From NCBI RefSeq assembly GCF_964656455.1, contig NC_135721.1, positions 82,130,754 through 82,194,753 of the forward strand: 64,000 nt of DNA, given 5' to 3'. The stretch is from Halichoerus grypus (Eukaryota > Chordata > Mammalia > Carnivora > Phocidae). The notes beneath the pieces were generated by a model that saw nothing but the letters and a program-made list of their open reading frames with translations, was not told where the DNA came from and ran no database searches. Made by a program: the position numbers and the translations under genes. Below are positions 35,401 through 45,089 of this stretch, one piece after another; the first letter of the stretch is position 1, and each line of letters opens with the position of its first letter.

Positions 35401-36220
35401 GCAAGGGAAGCCAGGGCAAAAATGAACTATTGCAACCTCATCAAGATAAAAAGCTTTTGCACAGCAAAAGAAACAGTCAACAAAACCAAAAGACAACTGA
35501 CAGAATGGGAGAAGATATTTGCAAATGACATATCAGATAAAGGGCTAGTATCCAAAAATCTATAAAGAACTTCTCAAACTCAACACCCAAAGAACAAAGA
35601 ATCCAATCAAGAAATGGGCAGAAGACATGAACAGACATTGTTCCAAAGAAGACATCCAAATGGCCAACAGACACATGAAAAAGTGCTCAACATCACTTGG
35701 CATCAGGGAAATCCAAATCAAAACCTCAATGAGATACCACCTCACACCAGTCAGAATGGCTAAAATTAACAAGTCAGGAAATGACAGATGTTGGCGGGGA
35801 TGCGGAGAAAGGGGAACCCTCCTACACTGTTAGCGGGAGTGCAAGCTGGTGCAGCCACTCTGGAAAACAGTATGGAGGTTCCTCATAAAGTTGACAATAG
35901 AGCTATCATATGATCCAGCAATTGCACTACTGGGTATTTACCCCAAAGATACAAATGTAGGGATATGAAGTGGTACGTGCACCCCGATGTTTATAGCAGC
36001 AATGTCCACAATAGCCAAACTGTGGAAGGAGCCAAGATGTCCATTGACAGATGAATGGATAAAGAAGAGGTGGTATATATATACAATGGAATATTATGCA
36101 GCCATCAAAAGGAATGAGATCTTGTCATTTGCAAGGATGTGGATGGAACTGGAGGGTGTTATGCTGAGCGAAATAAGTCAATCAGAGAAAGACATGTGTC
36201 CTATGACCTCACTTATATGA
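32409..36220 (+). pseudogene. L1 ORF2 (endonuclease and reverse transcriptase), degraded
   Basis: ORF2p nicks target DNA and reverse-transcribes L1 RNA there. Endonuclease domain: from 32409, VTLNVNGLNAPIKRHRLSDW, with stops at 32610 and later; GDFNTPLIEMDRSS and HILGHKSGLN follow near 32833-33040. Reverse transcriptase: [19 protein letters not shown] (33956 on), [17 protein letters not shown] (34374 on) and the catalytic [15 protein letters not shown] (34497 on), the last in a different frame from the preceding motif, so a frameshift lies between them. The C-terminal Cys/His segment [15 protein letters not shown] ends at a stop at 35831, where a Trp codon is expected. WYIYTMEYYAAIKRNE and the end at 36220 are intact. 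Further stops lie at 33328, 34963 and 35563. Inactive. Confidence 0.93.
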
Positions 36221-36667
36221 GGAATCCTGAATCTCAGGAAACAAACTGAGGGTTGCTGGAGTGGGGTGTGGTGTGGGAGGGATGCGGTGGCTAGGTGATA
36301 GACATTGGGGAGGGTATGTGCTATGGTGAGTGTTGTGAATTGTGCAAGACTGTTGAATCACAGATCTGTACCTCTGAAACAAATAATGCAACATGTTAAG
36401 AAAAAAAAAAAAAGAAGATAGCAGGAGGGGAAGAATGAAGGGGGGATCGGAGGGGGAGAGGAACCATGAAAGATGATGGACTCTGAAAAACAAAGTTAGG
36501 GTTCTAGAGGGGAGGGGGGTGGGAGGATGGGTTAGCCTGGTGATGGGTAGTAAAGATGGCACGTTCTGCATGGAGCACTGGGTGTTATGCACAAACAATG
36601 AATCATGGAACACTCCATCAAAAACTAATGATGTAATGTATGGTGATTAACGTAACCATAAAAAAAC
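36221..36667 (+). other. L1 3' untranslated region
   Basis: It holds a G-rich stretch (36505-36531, with GGGGAGGGGGGTGGGAGG) that satisfies the four-G-run pattern for a G-quadruplex, typical of L1 3'UTRs. An internal A-run lies at about 36399-36413. The terminal A-run is short. Confidence 0.85.
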
Positions 36668-36900
36668 AATACAGTATATAATATATATAACATACAAAAT
36701 ATATGTTAATCTACTGTTTATTTTATCGGTAAGTCTTCTTTCTGGTCAACAGTAATCTATTAGCAGTTAAGCTTTTGGGGAGTCAAAAATTATATTCAGA
36801 TATTTGATTAGGTTTCATGCCCCTAATCCACCTGTTGCTCAAGGGTCAATCGTATTTGCTTCTTTCTACAACCTACTTTCTGCTAATCTTCTGTAGCAGG

Positions 36901-36944
36901 AGCACACACACACACACACATGTACACACACACACACACACACC
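36901..36944. repeat. (CA)n microsatellite
   Basis: Two CA arrays separated by TGTA, about 44 bases. Confidence 0.92.
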
Positions 36945-37004
36945 CTCACTGTGCTTCTAAAACACACATGAACCTAGAAAGATTATTAAAGCAATTTAAC
37001 AGTC

Positions 37005-37150
37005 ATTTTTTTTCATCTAAAAGATGTGGATAATAATAGTACCTTTCTCAGAGGACTGTTGTGAGGATTTAAATGACATAGGTAATGCATTTCAAATATC
37101 CCTGGCCCATGACGTTAGCCATTATTATTAGCTTTATTACTCACTCATTT
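37005..37150 (+). mobile_element. MIR
   Basis: Clear 3' half: GATAATAATAGTACCTTTCTCA, GGACTGTTGTGAGGATTTAA, ATGACATAGGTAATGCATTT, then GCCATTATTATTAGC. Confidence 0.82.
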
Positions 37151-39548
37151 TAAGCTTGAGGCAATGCTATGTCCATAAATGGCTGCCATTAGTGACCTCT
37201 AATATCAAATTATTAAGTGGTTCTATTTACTTAAAAGTCATTGCTGTAATCATAGGGGGAGAATGCAACAAAAATACACAAGTAGACTATTAAATCCATA
37301 GGATCTAGATTGACAGAGCAATTATCTTGTCCCTAAATGGACATTTTCTGCCAGTTATAAAACCATCCCATCCATGTCCAGTGTTTTCCACTCAATAGCT
37401 TTCATATTTCATCAGTCCTCTTGTGTTTCATGTGCCACTGTATCATATGTGTTTGTCAGTTAAAATAGTCAACTAAATAACACCCACATTGTCATTGTCA
37501 TTAGCTGAGAAATTCAGTTGAAGACATTTTTTTGCAGGCACATTTCTCACTTTTAATATTTTCAACACTTTGACATTTTTTGCCTCTGGTAATTAGCAAT
37601 ATTTTAAAGCCCACCAATGATTTAAAATTTTAGAAAGGGACATAAGGTTTGATTTGAAAGCCAAAGCCTATAATTTGAGAAATAAATAGGTCTGAGGTTT
37701 TCACAATCTTTGGAGAGTCTCTTGATATTTCTTTCTATACTACAGAGGGGAAGTGTTGCAATCTATCCAACTAGAAAGCATATGATCATGGACCAAAGAC
37801 AAAATAATGATATGGAACAAATTCTGGGTTGTGTGTGGGAATTTCTAACTCAGGACAACTTCTCACAGCCACCCATTGCATTCCAGCTAATTCCTCCTGG
37901 ACATGAGCTGGGCGTCATTGAGTGAATAGTCTCAACTTACTACTCAAACTGCATTCAGGAAGGCTGATCAGCTTTAAAAATACAATACATAAAATCAGGA
38001 CAACAATCTGTTCTATGAAAGCTCCAGAGAACCTACTTTGAGATTATGGGTTCTGTTAGATAATTCATTTCATCATTCTCTCCTTGGTGTTCAAATCAGA
38101 AATCTGACAAAAAAGTAAAGCATCTGCAGAGCACACAGCTACCTGTAATAAATATCTTTATTTTAAGAGGTATTATAGAATGAAGTCATTGAGAGTTTCT
38201 TTTCTTCCTTGTTTATGTGTTCGTGTGTAGGTGTGTGTGTGTCTATAAAAATCATAAGTGGAATACATGCCTATTTTTAATTAAAAATTATAGACAAATA
38301 TTAAGAAAAGAAGTCCTCCAGTTAATGATGAAATGACCTTGGCCACTTCCTTTCCTTTGCTACTTCCAGCTATAGAATTCCCCCTGCATTTGAGGAAGTT
38401 AGACTGAAGCCCAGCTGCTGACTGTCTTTGCTAGGACCTCTTTCAGCTCCATGAGGGTATCAAACTAGAAGTACTATATACCAACTCTAGATCACATTTT
38501 TATAAGAAAGCTATTTAGCCCATCCTCCCCCCCACCCTTCTTGTAGACTAGAACACAGACTGGTACCGCCCAACCAGCTTGGAGCTAGTGGGCAGGGACC
38601 ACAGTGAAGGATGTGGTTCAGAAGCAGGGGCTCCTGAAGGAGCTCTAACTGCACAGCCTCCTACCAGCTCCGAACCACCTGCCTGTCTCCAAACTATTAC
38701 ATGACTGATAAGTACTCTTGTGTTCTATTGAACAACTCTATTTTTAGCTTCTTTGTTACAGTAATTTAGCCTATTCTTTAGCTTATATATCACCTTATAT
38801 CCCACTATCCTAAAATGGTCACCCTTATAATTTTGACATATTACTATCAGGTTGATTTTGAAAGCACCTAAAAATAAATACAGCTGAGATCTGACTCTTT
38901 CTACATAATCTTGCATTCTTCTAATTAATTTGACATTTTACTTAATCTGCTTTCCATTTCATTAACAAGCCATCCTCTTCATCAATCTTATAGCTCATCA
39001 TTACAATGACAATACTCATTGTCATTATCAGGGCATTACTCATTATAATTTTAAGGCTTTCCCTAATGCTGTGCAATAATGCCAATGAAACATAAATTTG
39101 AGAATATTTCCTAAAAATACATTCCAAGGAGCAGAGAAGAAAGGATTCATAGACCCATAGCCAAAGTGGGCTGTCGCAAAGTTCGCAGGGGTGTGGAGTT
39201 CCCTTTTCTGTAACCAGACCACATATAGTCAGTGATTCTGTGACGTGGCTTTGAGCCTGCCTTCTCAAAATGGCCCTCTTCAGTCTTGGATTGCACCAAG
39301 GTTTCCAAATCCTACTTGGCCCCCCAGATCCCACAGAGGCTCCTTTGTCTGTGGATGGATGCCAAATTATTGTTCAAGGGAGGATATTTGGCCATTTTGC
39401 GGACATCACTCCTCCTACTATTTCTTTTCTTTTCTGCTGTAATTTAGTATAGCAGAGTAAATGTCTGAAGTCATGCAGATTTCTTAGAAATAACGTGTTT
39501 CCTTTTGTTTTATTTTATTGTTTTCTGGCTGCTGGGATACCTGAATGA

Positions 39549-39574
39549 CTTTCTCTCTCTCTCTCTCTCTCTCT
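39549..39574. repeat. (TC)n microsatellite
   Basis: Twelve or so CT units inside a pyrimidine-rich stretch. Confidence 0.9.
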
Positions 39575-39785
39575 TTTATTTTTTTCCTTTCTGTTTTGGA
39601 TTAAACTTGGAATTCTCCCCTTTTTTTGGTTCAAAATATAGTCAACTCTTTGAATCAATGTATTTGAATACTTTTAAAACTCATGAAAGTTTCTACTTTT
39701 ATATATTGACTATTCTTTATTCATTCTAGATTGGAGTTCCATGCTCTTTCCTCCATGTCTATCAACTTCTTCCTCAATATCTTCA

Positions 39786-39825
<40 letters not shown>

Positions 39826-39880
39826 CCCTGCTCCCTCCCCCCTTCTGTTTCTCTCTCCCTCTCCTTTAGTCCTCTCCTTT
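39786..39880. repeat. Long pyrimidine-rich tract with (TC)n core
   Basis: An almost purine-free strand of about 95 bases with a perfect CT core at about 39796-39822, followed by CCCCTGCTCCCTCCCCCCTT and more CT runs. Confidence 0.9.
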
Positions 39881-40037
39881 TTTCTGTGTCTTTTTTAGCA
39901 GCTTAGCACATTTATTGTCTCACAGTTTCTTTGAGTCAGGAATTTGAAAGGAGCTTCACTGGTTGTTTCTGTCCCACCAGGTTGGCCAAAGTTGCAATTA
40001 TCTGAATGCTGGAAGATCTACTTTCAAAATGACTATT

Positions 40038-40463
40038 TTTTTCTTTTCGTGTAAAATTTATTTTTAAAAAATTTTATTTAAATTCAATTTAGTTAACATA
40101 CAGTGTCATTCTTCCACTTCATTGTTAGTGTATAGAAATGCAACAGACTTCTGTGCATTGATTTTATATCCTGTGACTTTGCTGAATTCCTGGATCAGTT
40201 CTAGCAATTTTTTTGGTGGCATATTTTGGGCTGTCTACATAGAGAATCACATTGTCTGTGAAGAGTGAAAGTTTACTTCTTCTTTGCCAATTTGGATGCC
40301 TTTTATTTCTTTTTGTTGTCTGATTGCTGAAGCTAGGACTTCCAGTACTATGTTGAACAGTGCTGAGAGTGGACATCCCTGTTGTTTTCCAGACCTTAGA
40401 GGAAAACTTCTCTGTTTTTCCCCATTGCGGATTGATACTTGCTGTGGGTCTTTCATATATGGC
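40038..40463 (-). mobile_element. L1 copy, antisense, with large internal deletion
   Basis: On the minus strand the element ends in an L1 3' terminus (the plus strand shows ATTTAAATTCAATTTAGTTAAC near 40077-40098). It is joined directly to ORF2 reverse-transcriptase sequence, which corresponds to about 34298-34625 of the complete L1; about 2 kb between them is absent. The translated minus strand includes [20 protein letters not shown], and [10 protein letters not shown] where the catalytic FADD motif would be expected. The target duplication is TTCAAAATGACTATT (40023-40037) against TTCAAAATGGCTATT (40464-40478), so it integrated already deleted. Confidence 0.9.
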
Positions 40464-40629
40464 TTCAAAATGGCTATTGTCAGAAGTTCCCAGTTCCTTA
40501 CCATGTAGATTTCTCTATAGGGCTGCTTGAAGTGTCTTCATGATATAGCAACTGGCTTTTCCTAGAGCAAGTGATCCAAGAGAGACAGCAAGTATCAGCC
40601 TCTCCTTCAGTGAGGTTGTTTCATGCATT

Positions 40630-41300
40630 TTTAAAATGCAGTGAGATTTTTTTTTTCACAGTCTACATTCCTTCCTGGGGATGCTTTTTATTTTTTACTC
40701 TGCATGTATTAAGCTTCACTCTTTGTTCTGTAAAGTTCTACAGGTTTTGAAAAATGTGTAATGTTATGTATTCACAATCACAGTATCACACAGAATTGTT
40801 CTCTGCCTTAAAAATGCTCTGTGCTTCATCTGTTCAACCCTTACCTCCTCCCCTCAAACCCCTGGCCACCCTTGATCTTCTCATTGCTTCTATAGTTTTG
40901 CTTTTTTTTCCAGAATGTTATACACTTAGATTTACACAGTATGAAGCAGCTTCAGACTGCCTTCTTTCACTGAGCATGCATTTAAGTTCATATCTTTTCA
41001 TGGCTTGATAGCTCATTTCTTTTTATTATTGAATAATAATCCGTTGTCTGGAAGTACCACAGTGTGTTTATCCATTCATCTATCAAAGGACATCATGATT
41101 GTATTCATTTTTGGTGATTATTGATCAAACTTCTATTAACATTTGAATGCAAGCTTTTGTGTAGACATAAAATTTCAACTCATTTGGTAAATACCCAGCA
41201 GTATAAATGCTGGATTCTATGACAAGACTATGTTTAGCTTTATAAGGAACTGTCAATGTGCCATCCAAAGTGGATGTGCCATTAGCTCTCTTTTTGTATC
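40630..41300 (-). mobile_element. Old L1 (L1M-type) or HAL1-like 3' region, antisense
   Basis: The plus strand carries TATTCACAATCACAGTATCA, CCACCCTTGATCTTCTCATT, GCTCATTTCTTTTTATTATTG, GTGTTTATCCATTCATCTAT, TTTTGTGTAGACATAAAATT and CCATCCAAAGTGGATGTGCC. This is the classical complement of an old L1 3' region. No open frame. Confidence 0.75.
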
Positions 41301-42565
41301 TGTACACTGAAAGATTTTTTGGCCATGTTTACCATATTAGTGATTTAATTTTCCATGGCATCATTTGTGCTCATTAGTGTAACCAATATAAGACACTTCA
41401 TGATTGCACTGATTTTCAGTTTACACTCAATCCTTCAGAACTCCCTTCTTTATAACTTTCTTTTTAATCTATTCTCCATCTAACATTCTGTTCCCATTCC
41501 ATTAAGCCTGTTTTTTTTTTTCTTTCTTTCTATTAAAGATGCTGAGGTCTATGAGTGGATGATGGTGTCAGAATGATTTCCTTGCCTTCCTTGCACATGA
41601 ACCACTGTGTCCCCCTCGCTGCTCCCCATGCTAGCCTACTTTGTCTATTCTAAGAACACAATCCAGGAAAAAAACTAGGTCAGAACTATGGGAAACCAGT
41701 GGTAGGACCCTGATCTAGGAGAGGTCTAACTTCAACACACACAGCATAGCAGTGGAAGTGGAAACAAAGATGAATCCTGGTAGCAATACATATTGAGAAC
41801 TGTAGATTTTGGAGAACTCTTTCTGTACAAAGTGTGAGAGAACCCAGGAACTTCAGGGGAGATCCTCTAATCCCAACTAGCTCATGCTTGAAAACTGCAG
41901 ATCTCACATTAGAGATTGGCTTAGAAAGTGGACATGTATCTCTGCTATCCAGCTACAGATCTAGACAGTGGGGCTGAGAACCATCCAAGCATTCTGTCGG
42001 TTAACCACACCAATCTCTGCTCATTCACGAGGAATACAAATAGAAAGAGAAATTATCATTTTGAAGACTCAAATGAAGATCAGACACCCGAAAACTATTT
42101 ATCATGGTAAATGGAAGATGACTTTGGAAAGCTATAGATTTTGGAACTAGAAGAGGCACGTGGTATTGAGAAAGAATAAATCTAGAAGAACTAAGATGCA
42201 GAAAGGGTTCAAATTCTAGGCAGGTAAGGAAGACGGCAAGAGGTACCTGGGAATCAGTGGTCAGTGTAAACAGCGGTGCGATTTCTAGGCAAGCAAGATT
42301 AAAATTAAGCAGCAGGAAACAAAGGTAGCTCAGACATACAACAGATTAAGGAACTGAAAAGAAGTGGCAGATGATGACCAATAAAGGTCACTAAGTCATC
42401 AATAGACATAAGGTGACTCTGGCACGAAGGCAAGGTTCTCTCCAGCCAGAGCTTTTGAGTGCTTGCTTTCCATAGTTACTAATTTGTTGTGAGCACAAGA
42501 ACCTTAACCTAATGCAGGTCGAGTATGACAGGTGGAGGAAGAAGCAAGGAAATCATATCCATTCT
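41301..42565. other. Unassigned non-coding sequence
   Basis: No recognised repeat or gene. Short open frames only. Confidence 0.5.
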
Positions 42566-42569
42566 ACTT

Positions 42570-43100
42570 CTTTCAACACAGATATTTTCTGTGTGACTAC
42601 CGTACACCAGTCACAGTGGCAGCACAGGGAGGAATAGAAATAGTAAACCCAGGGCCGCCCTTGAAGAAGAGACCCACGAAGGGCTTGCCACAACACACAA
42701 GGAAAATGACGTTCATGGAAACAGAGGTACAACACAGAGGAAAAGGGTTTTAATTCTGCTTGTGGGGTTCAGGGAAATCTCCATAGATAAGCTAAATGCT
42801 ATCTTAAAGACTAAGGATACCTTTTCAGCCTGGAGAAAGGGGGGACTGCTGATGGAAGGCATTCCAGGTGGCTGAGTGGCAATGACAGCAAAGGCTCAGA
42901 GGTGGGAAAGTCTATGAAGCAGTGATCGTCAGACTGCAGAAGCCAGAATGTAGAACTGGGGAGAGATACCTCGGAGAGGGGGACAGGGGAGGCAGCTGAG
43001 CACTAAGTTCTGCTTAGGAATTGAAATTTGTTTTTAAAACAGGCAATGGAGAGAGTGTGCTGAGGGTCATGACACTCTCTGACCTGTTTGGGATAAACAA
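42570..43100 (-). mobile_element. L2 LINE, antisense, about 0.5 kb
   Basis: The plus strand starts with a diverged CTACCGTACACCAGTCACAG. It continues through GGAAGGCATTCCAGGTGGCT, GCAAAGGCTCAGAGGTGGGA, GGCAGCTGAGCACTAAGTTC and CAGGCAATGGAGAGAGTGTG, which is the complement order of a long L2 3' region. Confidence 0.6.
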
Positions 43101-43179
43101 CTCAACCACGACAAAATAGTCTTCTGGGTTTAGTTGCACATGGTTCAACTAATAGTCTTTGCAGCATGGTTTGTACTAT

Positions 43180-43510
43180 CAAAGATTTTAAACAGCATAA
43201 ATTCTCTTCAAAGGGAGAATGGTTAAATATATTTTCAGTTTGGGTTATCTGTGCTATGAAATAATGTGCAAACTTACCCACCACCCCCCAAAATAAAAAA
43301 GATTGAGGAAGTTATTTAAACTGATATTGGAATTATCTTCAAGATTTATGACGTAAAAATATTTATAAAAAAGCTAATTGCCAAGCAATGAGTAGAGCAT
43401 TCTATATTCATGTTGGAAAGGAAGGGGGGACAATGCTTGCATGTGCACATAATATCCTCTGGAAGGAAAGAAGGAATTGGTGACTTGAAGATTTCCTGGA
43501 AGGGGAAGGA
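43180..43510 (+). mobile_element. Old L1 (L1M-type) 3' part, sense
   Basis: GGGAGAATGGTTAAATATAT, GTGCTATGAAATAATGTGC, AATTATCTTCAAGATTTATGA and AATATCCTCTGGAAGGAAAG follow the typical decayed ORF2 end and 3'UTR of old L1s. Confidence 0.55.
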
Positions 43511-43544
43511 GTGGTTGAGAAACATGGAAACTTTTTGTGAAATC

Positions 43545-43690
43545 CTTTTTTTTAAAGACTTTTTTTAAGAGTACTTTAGGGTCCACAGCAAAATCGAGAG
43601 GAAGGTTTGGGAATTTCCCATTTTCCTGCCCTGACACATGCAACACCCCCATCCCCCACCAGACTGGTGGCCTGTCTGCCCGCTCACCTC
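43545..43690 (-). mobile_element. Old L1-type fragment, antisense
   Basis: The plus strand shows AGTACTTTAGGGTCCACAGC, AAAATCGAGAGGAAGGTTTG, GAATTTCCCATTTTCCTGCC, similar to the antisense TTAGGTTCACAGCAAAATTG segment common in old LINE copies. Confidence 0.45.
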
Positions 43691-44530
43691 CCCTACTCTG
43701 CTCCTGTCACTCACGTGATAGGAAGTCTGGAGCTACTTCGTTTTCTTCCCTGTATCTCGAAATGGAAGATAATATCCTTCAGGGCAGTTCCAAACTCCCG
43801 GTGTCCAGTACTGAGCAGGGGGCATACATACCATCTCTAAAAATACTTTCTGATTAGGATGAGGCTTTTGTGATTTAAGGATAAACAATGGCCATAATTT
43901 TTATAAACTGCTCCAAAACAACAGTCTTCATATTTTATAGTCATCCTGTATCTGTTTAACATTTAAAGCCCCATAAAATCAAACCATATCTTATAGTTTT
44001 AAAGTGTAGGATATAAAAAGGATGAAAATGTAATTAGATATGATTTTAGAAAGAGCAAACATGGCAGCAGAGCACAGGTCTGAATAAACAGTGCATTCCA
44101 GCTATAAAAAGTTGTTGAAGAGGGAAAGCAAAATTCTGGCCCACTCAATTTAAAGTTTTCCACACGAACCGCAAACTTTAAATGCCAACCTAAACTTTAT
44201 CTGAAAGCTTAATATGGATAGTTCAAGCCACTTTCAGAAATGAGTCTCCATTAAAATATGTACTGCATTCCCCATTTTCCTCCCTTTCTTGGGAAAACAG
44301 TCTCAGCTGAAACGTAATTTCATTTTTTTTCCAGCCAATTTAAATACAGGACTAAGAGTCATCTGCATCATTTGTAAGAAAAAGGAAGAAGGAAACATAG
44401 AAGCGAAGGGAAGTAATTTTTTTTATATGTAAACATTAGAAAATTATATCTTTCTAACTTTCCAAGTGACTGAATTCCAAGAAACACATCCACCCCCCAT
44501 CAAGACAGGGCATTTTCTCACATTTTCTAC
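43691..44530. other. Unassigned non-coding sequence
   Basis: GC-richer to about 43850, then AT-rich. No gene found. The 106-codon frame at 43537-43857 runs through repeat sequence. Confidence 0.5.
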
Positions 44531-44531
44531 A

Positions 44532-44833
44532 ACAGTGTAGGTCACTGTGCAGTGTGGCATGTAGATCACCATTTAGTGTGTAAGTCACTGTGCAGTGTGG
44601 TGTGTGGATCAACGTGTGGTGTGGTGTGTAGATAACCCTGCAGTGTGGCGTGTAGGTGACTGTGCAGGGTGGTGCGTAGATCACTGTGCAGTGTGGTGTG
44701 TGGATCAGCGTGTAGTGTGGTGTGTAGGTCACTGTGCAGTGTGGTGTGTAGGTCACTGTGCAGGATGGTGTGTAGGTCCCTGGGCAGTGTGGTGTGTGGA
44801 TCACCATGCAGTGTGGTGTGTGGATGACTGTAT
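44532..44833. repeat. 24-bp minisatellite, about 12.5 copies
   Basis: The unit approximates GTCACTGTGCAGTGTGGTGTG plus TAG. Copies differ by substitutions (GATCAACGTG, GATAACCCTG, GTCCCTGGGC variants). Because 24 is divisible by three, the array stays open in frames on both strands and yields eight-residue repeating peptides: Val/Trp/Cys-rich on plus (44595-44837), Thr/Pro/His-rich on minus (44454-44807). These are repeat translations, not genes. Confidence 0.95.
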
Positions 44834-44839
44834 TTGAAA

Positions 44840-45085
44840 TTCCATCTCCTTCATAGAATTTTTCTGGTCCTACCTGAGCTCTTTTCTCTGCAACTCCTCA
44901 TGCCGTTTCATGAGGATTTACCACCTCCTACTTGAGGTGTGCACACAAAGCTATCCCTCTGCCTGGGCAGGAGGTGACCTGAGAATGTGTTCTGCTTTCT
45001 TATCATCACTGAATTCATGTCTGGAAGCCTAAAGAACATTTGCATATATCAGATACTCAATAAATATTCATTGAAGTAAACTGGA
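44840..45085 (+). mobile_element. L2-like LINE 3' end
   Basis: The end reads AGATACTCAATAAATATTCA followed by TTGAAGTAAA, close to the L2 terminus GCTCAATAAATATTTGTTGA. The upstream part, with CTGGTCCTACCTGAGCTC, is too diverged to be sure. Confidence 0.5.
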
Positions 45086-45089
45086 CTTG

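Larger units (their letters stand above)
29607..36667 (+). mobile_element. Near-full-length carnivore L1 (LINE-1), about 7.06 kb
   Basis: Order: 5'UTR 29607-31435 with a CpG-rich first part, ORF1 about 31436-32344, a short inter-ORF gap, ORF2 32409-36220, 3'UTR 36221-36660 and a short A-run. The 5' end reads GGAGGAGCAAGATGGCAGAG. The target duplication is AATACAGTA (29598-29606 and 36668-36676), placed inside the Tigger-like element 20 bases from the U2 pseudogene. Both ORFs carry several stops and frameshifts, so the copy is inactive. Being full length, it once had its own promoter. The truncated copy at 7767 and the internally deleted copy at 40038 belong to related subfamilies. Confidence 0.95.
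28894..36852 (+). mobile_element. Tigger-like (Tc1/mariner) DNA transposon split by two later insertions
   Basis: The left end reads TTTGACCCTTGAACAACATG from near 28894. The right end is its complement, TGTTGCTCAAGGGTCAATCG, ending at 36852. TA dinucleotides flank both ends (28892-28893 and 36853-36854), the expected target duplication. Own sequence is 28894-29371, 29590-29606 and 36677-36852, roughly 670 bp; the rest is the U2 pseudogene and the L1. No transposase frame is visible, so it is a non-autonomous or decayed copy. The exact family name (Tigger2/MER28 group) is my recollection. Which end counts as 5' is arbitrary here. Confidence 0.8.
37151..40022. other. Unassigned AT-rich sequence with pyrimidine arrays
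   Basis: No gene found. The part from 38520 to 38700 is GC-richer but encodes nothing recognisable. Two (TC)n arrays near 39550 and 39790 are listed separately. Confidence 0.5.

Noticed and set aside
44532..44833. CRISPR-like array
   Set aside because: Contiguous 24-bp tandem units without spacers, in a mammalian genome.
44454..44837. Repetitive Trp/Val/Cys-rich and Thr/Pro/His-rich proteins on opposite strands
   Set aside because: Both are translations of the 24-bp minisatellite, whose unit length keeps frames open. There is no start context, domain or conservation evidence.
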